NCBI GenBank assembly: GCA_964541895.1
Contig: CAZISM010000005.1
Location: 33,822 to 97,821, forward strand
DNA from: CAZISM01 sp964541895
GTDB lineage: Bacteria; Zhuqueibacterota; Zhuqueibacteria; Residuimicrobiales; Residuimicrobiaceae
Direction of reading: 5' to 3'
DNA length: 64,000 nucleotides
The position numbers were made by a program, and so were the translations under genes. Of this stretch, positions 32,445 through 41,635 are shown piece after piece (position 1 is the first letter of the stretch; every line of letters begins with the position of its first letter). The notes beneath the pieces were generated by a model, which was not told the DNA's origin, made no database searches, and saw only the letters and a list, made by a program, of their open reading frames with translations.

Positions 32445-32868
32445 CTTGATGCTCCTGTGGAGGTCTTTAATACCAGGTCGTTGATGGACCATCGGATAAC
32501 CCAAGCAAAGAGGAGGTGAAATGCCGATCTTGCCGCACTTTTGACCACCTTGTGCAAACCTCAGCTCAAAACACGCGGCGCTCCATCGGACCAGACGTTG
32601 CCAGGTCAACGAACCGCTGCAGTTAGTCCATCACGTGTTCTTTTGGTCAAAAAATGTCGGACACCTTCGAGGTGTTCGACATTTGGTTCCGGCATGTCCG
32701 GATCAGGTTTCAGTTTAGCTATTTTCTTTAAAGAATTCAAGGTAAAAATGTCCGCCGCGAATTTCTTTTGATCCTATAGCAAATTTTATTATAATGATTC
32801 AGGGGAATATTTGGATGTTTCACGGGTACTATTAACGGGAACATGGGAGTTCGGGACTGAATCGCGGC
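32445..32868. other. Divergent intergenic region, 424 bases
   Basis: The region separates the ridA operon from the sigma-factor operon. It holds one strong 15-bp hairpin (32652-32684) and an AT-rich stretch (32766-32800, including TATTATAATG) near the sigma gene. No coding frame is convincing. Promoters for both operons must lie here. Confidence 0.55.
32652..32684 (-). terminator. Strong hairpin with U-tract on the minus strand
   Basis: A 15-bp stem with one G-U pair and a TCG loop. Read on the minus strand it is followed by TTTTTTGACC, as in Rho-independent terminators. No minus-strand gene ends here. It could therefore be an attenuator ahead of the ridA operon, end an unseen small RNA, or be a relic. 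Confidence 0.5.
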
Positions 32869-33426
32869 ATGACGACCCTGCGGCACATATGGCAGCGCCA
32901 CCAAGATATAGGCTGGATCAGAAGGATCAAAGCCGGTGAAACGCATCTGTTCCGTTCGCTGGTGGAGCGCTATCAAAAGCCGATCTATGCATGCCTGCGC
33001 GGCATGGTGCATAGCCATGAGCTGGCTGATGACCTCACCCAGGAGGCTTTTATCAAGGCCTTTCAGCAGCTGGAACGATTCGACGAGCAGTATCCTTTTT
33101 TTCCGTGGTTGCGCCGGATTGCCGTTAATGCCGCCCTGACCACCTTGTCCAGTGCGGCGGTGCGCAGGCGCCGTCCGTTGGACGAAAGCCATCCTGCGCC
33201 GGAGGATCTGGAAGAGCAGATCGAGCAGAACGATCTGCTGGCGCATATCCGCAACGCTTTGTCAACGCTGCCGGAAGAGCAGCGGGTGGTGTTCGTTTTG
33301 CGCACGCAGCAGGAAATGAGTTACGAGGAAATAGCAGACTGTCTGCAGGTTTCGACGGGCACGGTGATGTCGCGCTTGAGCCGGGCCAGACAGCGCTTGA
33401 AAGAACTGTTAAAAGATGAGATATAG
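32869..33426 (+). CDS. ECF-type RNA polymerase sigma factor
   Basis: The 185-residue protein has both sigma-70 regions and no others. Region 2 includes FRSLVERYQKPIYACLRGMV (~28), the Asp/Glu-rich DDLTQEAFIKAFQQLERFD (~54-72) and PFFPWLRRIAVNAALTTL (~76). Region 4 carries LPEEQRVVFVLRTQQEMSYEEIA (~134) and the HTH segment STGTVMSRLSRARQRLKELL (~161). It directs RNA polymerase to a small set of promoters. The anti-sigma gene follows after 11 bases, so its activity is probably held at the membrane until a signal arrives. The ribosome-binding site before ATG 32869 is weak. Confidence 0.93.
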   Translation: MTTLRHIWQRHQDIGWIRRIKAGETHLFRSLVERYQKPIYACLRGMVHSHELADDLTQEAFIKAFQQLERFDEQYPFFPWLRRIAVNAALTTLSSAAVRRRRPLDESHPAPEDLEEQIEQNDLLAHIRNALSTLPEEQRVVFVLRTQQEMSYEEIADCLQVSTGTVMSRLSRARQRLKELLKDEI

Positions 33427-33437
33427 TCAGGTGTATT

Positions 33438-34463
33438 ATGTCTTGCCGTGATATTCAGGAAAAACTATCCGCCTTGCTGGACAGCTGTCTCGAAGAGGCG
33501 GAAATAGCGACCGTGAAAAGCCATCTGCAAGAGTGCCAGGCCTGTCGGCACTATTATGAATCGCTGGTGCAGATTCAGGCCGGCGGTAAAGAGGCACTCT
33601 CTTTCAAAACGCAGCCGGAATATTGGCAGGCACTTCCGGATCGGATTATGGCCGCCATTCCGGCGGCAGCTGCATCCAGGTCCAGGCGACGACCGCGTCC
33701 GGCGATGCGATGGCTTTGGCGAGGTTTGGCCTATGCCTCAGCGCTGGGTCTGCTGGCCGGGGTAACGGTGGTGACCTATCGAAGCGTTGAGAACAGAGGG
33801 CTTTATCCGTTCGCCGCCGTTGATTCCACAACGACGCCGGTTCGGCGCGATAAAAGCAAAACAGAAACAGCCATAGTCGATGAACAGAAAGCCGATGCGG
33901 CGCCGGCCGGCAGGGACCTGGAAAGGCCGGTGGCCGGCCTGGCAGCGCCACCGGCAGCTGTGCCGGCCAGAGAAAAAAGAGCAGTTGCAAACCAGGAGCC
34001 GATGCCGACCGGCCGTCAGGAGCAGACCAGCGAAGGGACCTTTGCGGACGAACACAAGGAGATAGCTAAAAAACGCCCAGCTCTGTCCCAGCCGACGCCG
34101 GTTGCAGCTGCGACCCTTTCCAAATCAGCCGTGTCGGTTCAGGATCTCGAATCACCGAACGCAACTGCAGGCGGAGGCCGTTATCACAGTTTATCTGCGA
34201 TCTCTATGGATGACCGCCAACGGCTCGCCGGCTATCTGCAGACGCTGCAAACATCAGCCGTTGGCTCGTTCCCGCAGCGCCGGCAGATGATTGTCCGCAC
34301 CGCCGTGCTCTTTCATACCCTGGCAGTCCAGGATACCGTATGCTCTTTGCGCAAAAGTGCGCTGGCGTTCTATCGACAGCATGAAAAGGTGTTGGTCGAC
34401 TCTCTCGGCGAACAGACGGTGCGGCAATGGCTGCATGAACTGAAGAAAAATTCTCCGGAATAA
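33438..34463 (+). CDS. Anti-sigma factor with zinc-finger (ZAS) domain
   Basis: Residues 1-45 form a zf-HC2/ZAS domain with the H-x3-C-x2-C motif at His29, Cys33 and Cys36 and an extra Cys3. In this family the domain clamps the ECF sigma factor and may sense redox state. A single membrane helix lies at ~92-112 (MRWLWRGLAYASALGLLAGV). The ~230-residue outer part is rich in Pro, Ala, Lys and Gln to ~240 and ends in a helical domain. The 341-residue length is longer than usual because of this periplasmic tail. It is co-transcribed with the sigma gene and followed by a VIT/VWA gene after 114 bases. Confidence 0.88.
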   Translation: MSCRDIQEKLSALLDSCLEEAEIATVKSHLQECQACRHYYESLVQIQAGGKEALSFKTQPEYWQALPDRIMAAIPAAAASRSRRRPRPAMRWLWRGLAYASALGLLAGVTVVTYRSVENRGLYPFAAVDSTTTPVRRDKSKTETAIVDEQKADAAPAGRDLERPVAGLAAPPAAVPAREKRAVANQEPMPTGRQEQTSEGTFADEHKEIAKKRPALSQPTPVAAATLSKSAVSVQDLESPNATAGGGRYHSLSAISMDDRQRLAGYLQTLQTSAVGSFPQRRQMIVRTAVLFHTLAVQDTVCSLRKSALAFYRQHEKVLVDSLGEQTVRQWLHELKKNSPE

Positions 34464-34577
34464 AATCCTTGCTTCCCAGTACTATGGATAGACGGACCTG
34501 ATCCGGATCGCCGGAGAGGTGGAGAGCACCTTCCTGCGTCACCTGATATCTCTTATCTATTACCTGGGAGCACGACC

Positions 34578-36821
34578 ATGAAACCTTACCTCTGCTTTTT
34601 GTCTTTGCTGTGGCTCTCTTCCGCCATGAGCCAGGGCTTTATCATTCCCCGTCCCGGTTTTCACCCCCCGCAGCTGGTCAAACACGCGTTAACGGCCGAA
34701 ATGCAGGATCAGGCCGCTACCGTCAAGGTGGAGCAGGTTTTTTACAATCCCATGGATCGCAGCCTTGAAGGCATTTACTATTTCCCGATCCCCCGCGAAG
34801 CGGTGGTCGATCAATTTGACCTCTATGTGGACGGCAAAAAGCTAAAGGGCGAGCTGCTGGAGCGGGAGCAGGCGCGAAAGATTTATGAAGACATCGTCCG
34901 CCGCGACATCGATCCGGCGTTACTGGAATACGCGGATCACCGGTTTTTTCGCATCAGCCTGTTTCCCATTCCGGCCCATAAGGAACGAAAAATCGAGTTG
35001 AGTTATCACCAGGTTTTGAGCGCGGCAGACGGTCTGGTCTGTTTTCGTTATGCTCAACACGGCGAGGTGCAGGCCGGTCGCCCCGGCCAGCCGCTGCGCC
35101 TCGTGCCGAACCGTCCGATGCCGTTGCCGGGGCCACCCTTGCCTCCTGGTGCGGAGATAAAACGCGAACAACGCCAGGAAGAGCAGCGCACCTGCCGGCA
35201 GCGTTTTGATATGACGCTTCGCAGCACCAGCGCCGTTACGAACGTCTACTCGCCATCCCATACCATCGATGTCGATCGCGTATCTGACCGGGAGGTGCGT
35301 GTGCGCTATGACGGCACCCGCAAAACCGATGAGGCTGATTTTGTCCTCTATTATGGTCTGTCCGGCCACCCCCTGGGCATGAATCTGGTTTGTCATCGCG
35401 ATGGCGACGCTGCCGGTTATTTTATGCTGCTGGTTGCTCCGAAAACATCATGGGCGGAAAAGGAGGTCATCGACAAGGATGTGGTGTTTGTGCTCGATAC
35501 CTCCGGTTCCATGAGCGGCGACAAGATCGAGCAGGCTAAATCGGCCTTGACCTATTGCATCAACCGCTTGCGCGATCAGGACCGTTTTGCGCTGGTGACC
35601 TTTAGTTCCGAGGTGAGCCCCTGGCGGCCGGCCTGGAGCGAAGCGGCCAGGGCCCGGCGGGAGGCCACTGACTATGTGCGCACTCTGGAGGCCAGGGGCG
35701 GCACCAACATCGACGGGGCGTTGACGCGGGCGCTGCAATTCAGAGCAAAGGCAGGCCGCTCGATGCAGGTGGTCTTTCTTACCGACGGGCTGCCGACCGT
35801 GGGCGTTCAGGATATAAAATCCATTCTGGAACATGTTCGCCAGGCGACGACGCCGGCGCGCATCTTTGCCTTCGGCGTCGGTTATGACGTCAACACCTAT
35901 CTGCTGGATAAAATCGCGGAACAGAGCCGGGCGGTCACCGATTATATCACCCCCGAGGAGAACATTGAAGAAAAGATCAGTCGCTTTTTCGACAAGGTGA
36001 GCAAGCCGGTCATGACCGATTTGCAGCTGACGGTGAGCAGGGTCGGCGTACGCGATATCTATCCGAAATCCCTGCCTGATCTTTTTCTCGGCGATCAGTT
36101 GCTGGTGGTGGGTCGTTATGAAGGCTCTGGCCCGGCGACGATGGTGGTGCAGGGCCGCAGCGGCAAGGATCCGGTCCGTTTTGTCTATGAAGCCGATTTT
36201 GCCGGCCGCCGGCAGAACGCCTTCCTGCCCCGATTGTGGGCCAGCCGGAAAATCGCCTACCTGGTGGACGATATGCGCACGCACGGTGAAAACGAAGAGG
36301 TGCGCAAAGAGATCGAATCCTTGAGCAAAGAGTTCGGCATCCTGTCGCCTTTCACGGCGTTTTTGGCGCAGGAGGATGAGGCGAGGCCCGGCTCTCTGTC
36401 AGTTGGTGGTGTGGCGGCGCCGTCGCAGAGCTCGCTGCAACGGCGCAGCAAGAGCAATGTCAGCGCTCCTATGGCTGCGGTAGGAGCGGACGCTGTTTAT
36501 GCCAGCAAACAGTTGCGCGAGATGAAAGAGCAGCAGGTGCCGGACGCCACCCCGGATGCACGCCATGTGGGCGATAAAACCTTTTACTGGCAAAACCAGG
36601 AGTGGGTGGAATCGACGTTCGTGAACCAGGCGGTGGTCTCTATAAAACACGGCAGCCCCGCTTTTGTAGAGCTGCTGCTCTGCTATCCGGCAATCGGCAA
36701 GTATATGACCTTGGGCCGGAAGGTGGTCTTGAGTTGGCAGGGCAAATACATTCGCATCGCCGCTGATGGTGAAAGCGACTGGAGTGCGGAAACGTGGCGT
36801 GCCTTTTTTGCCGCCCCATGA
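34578..36821 (+). CDS. Secreted VIT and von Willebrand factor A domain protein
   Basis: The 747-residue protein starts after GGGAG with a signal peptide (MKPYLCFLSLLWLSSAMS). A VIT domain occupies ~30-160, with VEQVFYNPMDRSLEGIYYFP (~50) and REQARKIYEDIVRRDIDPALLEY (~94). A VWA domain covers ~300-470. Its MIDAS is DTSGSMSGDK (~307) plus Thr and Asp in GGTNIDGAL (~373) and FLTDGLPTVG (~396). The pair matches the architecture of inter-alpha-trypsin-inhibitor heavy chains and their bacterial homologues, which bind partners through a metal ion. A low-complexity segment at ~590-640 precedes the C-terminus. Its place after a sigma/anti-sigma pair suggests it is a target or input of that system. Confidence 0.9.
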   Translation: MKPYLCFLSLLWLSSAMSQGFIIPRPGFHPPQLVKHALTAEMQDQAATVKVEQVFYNPMDRSLEGIYYFPIPREAVVDQFDLYVDGKKLKGELLEREQARKIYEDIVRRDIDPALLEYADHRFFRISLFPIPAHKERKIELSYHQVLSAADGLVCFRYAQHGEVQAGRPGQPLRLVPNRPMPLPGPPLPPGAEIKREQRQEEQRTCRQRFDMTLRSTSAVTNVYSPSHTIDVDRVSDREVRVRYDGTRKTDEADFVLYYGLSGHPLGMNLVCHRDGDAAGYFMLLVAPKTSWAEKEVIDKDVVFVLDTSGSMSGDKIEQAKSALTYCINRLRDQDRFALVTFSSEVSPWRPAWSEAARARREATDYVRTLEARGGTNIDGALTRALQFRAKAGRSMQVVFLTDGLPTVGVQDIKSILEHVRQATTPARIFAFGVGYDVNTYLLDKIAEQSRAVTDYITPEENIEEKISRFFDKVSKPVMTDLQLTVSRVGVRDIYPKSLPDLFLGDQLLVVGRYEGSGPATMVVQGRSGKDPVRFVYEADFAGRRQNAFLPRLWASRKIAYLVDDMRTHGENEEVRKEIESLSKEFGILSPFTAFLAQEDEARPGSLSVGGVAAPSQSSLQRRSKSNVSAPMAAVGADAVYASKQLREMKEQQVPDATPDARHVGDKTFYWQNQEWVESTFVNQAVVSIKHGSPAFVELLLCYPAIGKYMTLGRKVVLSWQGKYIRIAADGESDWSAETWRAFFAAP

Positions 36822-36824
36822 CGG

Positions 36825-37985
36825 CTATCGTTTCGACCGTGCGGCAACGATCAGTCCGTCGCACAGCCAGTTGGCGACGGCCTGGCGGTTATCGGCAATG
36901 ATGAAACGGTCCTGATCCTTGGGATTTTTGATATTGCCGAGTTCGATATAGACGGCAACCGGTTCCAGGGCCGACAGCATATGCAGATTTCTGGTGGAGA
37001 TGGAGCTGTCGTAGCCGCGGCCGGGCTGGGCGGCCTCGTATTTGGCTTCAACGGTTTCATGCAGGGTCAGCGCCAGATCGCGGCTGGCTTTGACGCCGTC
37101 CTGGTGATAATAAAAGATGTCGACCCGCTGGCTGTTGGTGCGGGAGTCGACGTGGATGATGAGGGCGATCTGACGGCGATAGCTGGTTCGGTTTTGCCGA
37201 AACAGGCGATTGACGATGGCGGCGCGGTCGATGAGCCGTTGCGCGTGATCGTGCGAAATGGCGCTGCCGTCGCAGTAGCGTTCATCCGTGTCATGGCTCA
37301 GGATCGCCTGATTGCGAATGCCGTCATTGGGGTCCTGCACGATCATGGTGACGCCGGCGCCGTTTTGCAGCAGCCGCTCGGCCAGCCGCAGCGTGATGTC
37401 ATAGGCATATTCGTCTTCATAGAGAAAATCACGACCGCGCCGGCCGATGGCGCCCGGATCCGGTCCGCCATGCCCGGCATCGAGATAGAACATATAGCCG
37501 CGCAGGCTCGAGCCGGTTTTGCGTACATCCAGGTCAGCCGCAAGGGGAACCTCTGCAGGCTTTTTGCCGGCCGGTTGATCCGGCGCCAGGGCGAGGGGGA
37601 CCCACAGCTCTTTGTCGCGCGTGTAGGGCTGACGGCGAAGGCCGGACTGATAGGTTTTAAAATTATAGAGATCAATCGCTTCGATGGTGCGGGCGTCGGT
37701 CAGGTTCAGCGAGGTGCGGATGCTGAGGCCGTCGTACGCCCTCTTTTGCACCGGCAAGGTGTAGCGGTTGCCGGCGATGAGGCCGCCATCCTTCTTGACC
37801 CGGTCCTGATTGAGCTTTTTAAAATGGGCCTGTTGTATGATATCCGGTTCGAGGCCATATCTCCGCAACAGCGCCAGCATACCCTCACCCCTGCGAGCCG
37901 TCGCGGTCACATAGTCCTGGCCGTAAACAGCAGCGGCCCACATACCACAGCAAAGAAATAAAAGAACGTTACGCAAAAAGATCAT
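36825..37985 (-). CDS. N-acetylmuramoyl-L-alanine amidase (Amidase_3)
   Basis: ATG 37985 gives a clean signal peptide (MIFLRNVLLFLCCGMWAAAVYG) and has AAGGGA just upstream. ATG 38021 is a possible longer start. Residues ~25-150 are an unassigned N-terminal region that may bind wall polymers. The amidase domain (~170-386) has the zinc motifs in order: His in YLDAGHGGPDPGAIG (~170), Glu in DEYAYDITLRLAERLL (~195), His in ALIIHVDSR (~275) and the catalytic Glu in VYIELGNIKNPKD (~350). It cuts the bond between N-acetylmuramic acid and L-alanine in peptidoglycan, in the periplasm. It converges on the VIT/VWA gene, with stops only 3 bases apart. Confidence 0.9.
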   Translation of the reverse strand: MIFLRNVLLFLCCGMWAAAVYGQDYVTATARRGEGMLALLRRYGLEPDIIQQAHFKKLNQDRVKKDGGLIAGNRYTLPVQKRAYDGLSIRTSLNLTDARTIEAIDLYNFKTYQSGLRRQPYTRDKELWVPLALAPDQPAGKKPAEVPLAADLDVRKTGSSLRGYMFYLDAGHGGPDPGAIGRRGRDFLYEDEYAYDITLRLAERLLQNGAGVTMIVQDPNDGIRNQAILSHDTDERYCDGSAISHDHAQRLIDRAAIVNRLFRQNRTSYRRQIALIIHVDSRTNSQRVDIFYYHQDGVKASRDLALTLHETVEAKYEAAQPGRGYDSSISTRNLHMLSALEPVAVYIELGNIKNPKDQDRFIIADNRQAVANWLCDGLIVAARSKR

Positions 37986-38108
37986 CCATCCCTTGTCATG
38001 TAATCCAAAGTTACTGTTCATCTTTGAAACGCCGGCTTGTGCAGGGTATGTCCGGTCCATGCCGCGATCGGTTAACGGCCGGCACGGCCACCCTGTCTGC
38101 GCACTGGT

Positions 38109-40589
38109 TCAGCCGCCATACCCTGCTCTGAGCACATCGGCAAACACACCGGCGGCCGTGACCTCGGCGCCGGCCCCTGGTCCGCGCACGATCAACGGCC
38201 GTTCTTTATACCGGGTTGTGGTATAGGAAACGACGTTGTCGGTGCCGGAGAGAAAATAAAAGGGGTGGTTGAGGTCGACTGCCAGCAGCGCTACCCGGGC
38301 GCGGTTGTTCTGCAGGGTGGCCATGTAGCGCAGGACTTTGGACTGATGAGCCGCTTTGCTGCGCCGCGCTTCCATGTCGGCATCGAAGGAGGTGAGCGTT
38401 GCAAAAAATTCCGCCACTGATTTGGCCTGGCGACAGGGTTCGGGCAGCAGGCTTTCCAGTTCAATGTCTTCCATTTCCATCTGCACACCCGCTTCCCGTG
38501 CCAGGATGAGGATTTTCCGGGCCACGTCCAGGCCGCTGAGGTCGATGCGCGGATCGGGTTCGGTATAACCCAGGGACTGGGCTTCGGCGATGACCTGGCT
38601 GAAGGGTTTGGAACCGTCGAACGAATTAAAGACATAACTGAGCGTGCCGGAAAGCACAGCTTCGATTTTAATGATTTTATCGCCGCTGGCGATGAGGTCG
38701 TTCATGGTGTTGATGATCGGCAAGCCGGCGCCGACGTTGGTCTCGTAATAAAAGTGGGAGCCGCGATCCACGGTGGCCGTATGCAGCCGTTCGTAATCCG
38801 CATAGGAGCCGGAATTGGCGCGCTTGTTCGGCGTGACCACTGAAACGTTGGATTGGAGGATACGGACGTAATGCCCGGCCGGTTCATCACTGGCTGTGCA
38901 GTCGAGAAAAATGCTGTTGGGCAGATTCAACGCCAGCATGCGATCGACAAAGTGTGCGATGACGGTGGGTTCGCCGGTCTCTTCCAGTTGTGTGGCCCAT
39001 CGTTCCAGCGAGATCCCTTTTTCGTCAAAATACATCCTGTTAACGTTGGCGAGGCCGATCAGTTTGATGTCGACCCGGCGCTGTTTGCGCAGAAACGCCA
39101 GATTTTCCTTCAGCTGGCGCAACAGCGTTGAGCCGATCAGGCCGGTGCCGGCAAGGAACAGATGCAGCGTTTTGGTGGCAGAGAGGAAGAACGCTTCGTG
39201 AATGGCGTTGAGCGCTTTGCCTTCGTCGGCCTGATCAATGACCACAGAGATGTTGAGCTCTGAAGAGCCCTGGGCAATGGCGACGATGTTGATGCCGTTT
39301 ACGCCGAGCGCCTGGAACAGCCGGCCGGAGAGTCCGGCCACATGATGCATTTTGGCCCCTACGGCGGCGATGATGGACAATCCTTTCTCAACGACCACGG
39401 GATCGATGCGCCGCACCTGCAATTCCAGTTCAAATTCCTTCTCGATGATCTGTTTCGACAGGTCGGCCAGTTTCGGTTCAACGGCGATGCAGATCGAATG
39501 TTCGGACGAAGCCTGGGTGATGAGGATGATGTTGATGCTGTGACGCGCCAGCGCCGCGAACAGCCGTCCGGCGATGCCGCTCACGCCCACCATGCCGCTG
39601 CCCTGGATGCGCAGGAGCGCGATATCGCTGATGGAGGAGATGCCTTTGACGAGAAAGCGGTTACCGGCGGAATGGTCGGCGATGAGCGTGCCGGGGAAAT
39701 CGGGATTAAAAGTGTTTTTTATGCGAATGGGAATCCGCTTCTGCATGGCCGGTTGCATGGTCGGCGGATAAATGACCTTGGCGCCGAAATGGGAGAGCTC
39801 CATGGCCTCTTCATAGGTGATCTGTTCGAGCGGGAAGGCTTTTTTGACCTTGGCCGGGTTGGCGGTCATGACGCCGTCCACATCGGTCCAGATTTCGATC
39901 TCTGCCACATCCAGCGCCGCTCCGAACAGGGAGGCGGAATAATCCGAGCCCCCTCGGCCCAGGGTGGTGGTTTCATTGAGCAGTGTGGAGCCGATAAAGC
40001 CGGTGATGATCTGCAGTCCCGATGCCGAATTAAAATAAGCCTTGATCAGGGGGATGGTTTCATTCCACAACACCACCGCGTTGCCGAACACGCTATCGGT
40101 CTTGACCACCTGGCGGCTGTCCAGCATGTGCGCCGCCAATCCTCTGCTCTGGGCGGCACGGGTGATGATCGCAACCGACAGCCGTTCGCCAAAGCTCTGG
40201 ATAAAATCCAGCGTGCGCGGCGTCAGATCCCTGACCCAGTAGACGCCGTGCAGGATCTCGCGCAATTCCTGCAGCTCCTGCTGCAACGGCTGTTCATGTT
40301 TCAGATCCTTGGCCGGTACCAGTGTTTTTAATATGGCAAGGTGGCGCTCTTCGAGTTTTTCCAGATGATCCAGGTAGCGCTCGTCGTGTTGACAGGCCAG
40401 CTGGGCGATGTGAATAAGCGTATCGGTGACGCCGCCAAAGGCGGAGAACACGACCGCGATGGATTCGTTTTCCTGTTGACTTTTTTCAACCAGTTGCAGA
40501 ACGTGCTGGATGCGTTCGGCCGTGGCGACAGAGGAGCCGCCGAATTTGAGGATTTTGCGAACCGAGATGCTCTTGTCGCTTTTTACCAT
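38109..40589 (-). CDS. thrA: Bifunctional aspartate kinase/homoserine dehydrogenase I
   Basis: The 826-residue length and domain order match ThrA. The kinase domain begins with ILKFGGSSVATAERI (~13) and has GRGGSDYSASLFGAAL (~226) and EIWTDVDGVMTANP (~245). Two ACT regulatory domains lie at ~320-470. The homoserine dehydrogenase half starts with the NAD loop LFLAGTGLIGSTLL (~484) and has FDGSKPFSQVIAEAQSLGYTEPDP (~665). It performs the first and third steps from aspartate toward threonine and methionine and is usually inhibited by threonine through the ACT domains. It starts 20 bases after the papain-like gene and might share its transcript, an odd pairing. Confidence 0.96.
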   Translation of the reverse strand: MVKSDKSISVRKILKFGGSSVATAERIQHVLQLVEKSQQENESIAVVFSAFGGVTDTLIHIAQLACQHDERYLDHLEKLEERHLAILKTLVPAKDLKHEQPLQQELQELREILHGVYWVRDLTPRTLDFIQSFGERLSVAIITRAAQSRGLAAHMLDSRQVVKTDSVFGNAVVLWNETIPLIKAYFNSASGLQIITGFIGSTLLNETTTLGRGGSDYSASLFGAALDVAEIEIWTDVDGVMTANPAKVKKAFPLEQITYEEAMELSHFGAKVIYPPTMQPAMQKRIPIRIKNTFNPDFPGTLIADHSAGNRFLVKGISSISDIALLRIQGSGMVGVSGIAGRLFAALARHSINIILITQASSEHSICIAVEPKLADLSKQIIEKEFELELQVRRIDPVVVEKGLSIIAAVGAKMHHVAGLSGRLFQALGVNGINIVAIAQGSSELNISVVIDQADEGKALNAIHEAFFLSATKTLHLFLAGTGLIGSTLLRQLKENLAFLRKQRRVDIKLIGLANVNRMYFDEKGISLERWATQLEETGEPTVIAHFVDRMLALNLPNSIFLDCTASDEPAGHYVRILQSNVSVVTPNKRANSGSYADYERLHTATVDRGSHFYYETNVGAGLPIINTMNDLIASGDKIIKIEAVLSGTLSYVFNSFDGSKPFSQVIAEAQSLGYTEPDPRIDLSGLDVARKILILAREAGVQMEMEDIELESLLPEPCRQAKSVAEFFATLTSFDADMEARRSKAAHQSKVLRYMATLQNNRARVALLAVDLNHPFYFLSGTDNVVSYTTTRYKERPLIVRGPGAGAEVTAAGVFADVLRAGYGG

Positions 40590-40609
40590 TCAGGTGGAGC
40601 CCTTTCGAT

Positions 40610-41569
40610 CTAGTAAACGCACACAGCGGCAAAACCGACATTGCTGGTGCCATAGGTGATGTACATGTAGCCGTTTTCGCCCCAGCCGGTATCCCAGCTG
40701 TTGCGCAGAATCCAGGCCCCTTTGCTGTCATCCCATCCCACCAGGACGATGGCGTGGTTGACATCGGTGGATTCCGAACAATCGAACCAGCCGCCGCCGG
40801 GTGTTTCGTCCTTGTCGAACACACCGCCGGTGTAGGATTGAAAGGCGGTGCCGACATAGACGGCGGTGCACACCGGACCATAGTCATAGATGGCCTGTTT
40901 CAGTTTGGCGGTATCGGCGACTTTGTTATCGCCGTCGACATAGGCCCAGCCGTTGATCTTGTACGGATAGGTGTAGGGTCCGCCGCAGGCGACCTGACTG
41001 GCGACATAGGGAAAATCGCTCTCCAGTACGGCGCCCGGATTGATCAGCATGTCGTGCACCCACCAGCCGCCGTCGCAGCCGTATCCCAGCGTGTTGCAGG
41101 AGACCAGCTGTTGCTCGGAAAGATCGGTCGACGTGTTAGTTTTGATGAGCAGAAAAGATTCCATGGTGCTGATGGTGCCGAACGCCCAACAGCTGCCGCA
41201 GCCGCCCTGATCGCGGACCGCGGTGACGCCGTTATGCTCGCGCCAGTCCCAGCGCGACGGCACGGCGCTGACGGCTTCCAGGGCGCGGAGACGGACAGGT
41301 TTCAGCTTGAACAGATTTTTTTCGCCCGCCGCTTTCCACCAGGTTTTGCTTTTGCTCTCTTTCAAGCCGCACAATTGTCCCAGGGTGTATTTGAGGGCCG
41401 GATTATAGCCGACTTTAAAGTTCAGTTTTTCTTTCTGGATGGTCTGGCGCCATTCGTTCAACAACGAACGCACCTGTTGTGGTGCCTGCGCTTCATCGAG
41501 CAGCTGCGCCGACGCCATGGAGAAAAGCAGGAACAACCACACTAGGCTGATTACGACCTTTTTTTTCAT
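40610..41569 (-). CDS. Secreted papain-family (C1A) cysteine protease
   Basis: The 319-residue preproprotein has a signal peptide (MKKKVVISLVWLFLLFSMASA) and a propeptide (~22-100, with the FKVGYNPALKYTLGQL stretch). The mature papain fold begins at PSRWDWREHNGVTAVRDQG. The oxyanion Gln121, catalytic Cys127 (GGCGSCWAF), His272 (VNHAIVLVGW) and Asn290 (LRNSWDTGWGENGY) are all present, as are disulfide cysteines in SCNT and GCDGGW. It is therefore predicted to be active outside the cytoplasm. C1A proteases are uncommon in bacteria. The neighbouring gene upstream encodes a chagasin-type inhibitor of exactly this protease class. Confidence 0.95.
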   Translation of the reverse strand: MKKKVVISLVWLFLLFSMASAQLLDEAQAPQQVRSLLNEWRQTIQKEKLNFKVGYNPALKYTLGQLCGLKESKSKTWWKAAGEKNLFKLKPVRLRALEAVSAVPSRWDWREHNGVTAVRDQGGCGSCWAFGTISTMESFLLIKTNTSTDLSEQQLVSCNTLGYGCDGGWWVHDMLINPGAVLESDFPYVASQVACGGPYTYPYKINGWAYVDGDNKVADTAKLKQAIYDYGPVCTAVYVGTAFQSYTGGVFDKDETPGGGWFDCSESTDVNHAIVLVGWDDSKGAWILRNSWDTGWGENGYMYITYGTSNVGFAAVCVY

Positions 41570-41609
41570 AACCCCTCCCGTGCTAGAGGTTGGCGAAGCA
41601 GCCCGCTCA

Positions 41610-41630
41610 CGCCCCGATCTGATCGGGGCG
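41610..41630. other. GC-rich hairpin between the chagasin and papain-like genes
   Basis: CGCCCCGAT and ATCGGGGCG form a perfect 9-bp stem with a 3-base loop. It lies after the inhibitor stop (41636) and 41 bases before the protease start (41569). There is no U-tract on either strand. It may set different mRNA levels for inhibitor and protease. Confidence 0.5.
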
Positions 41631-41635
41631 GCGGA

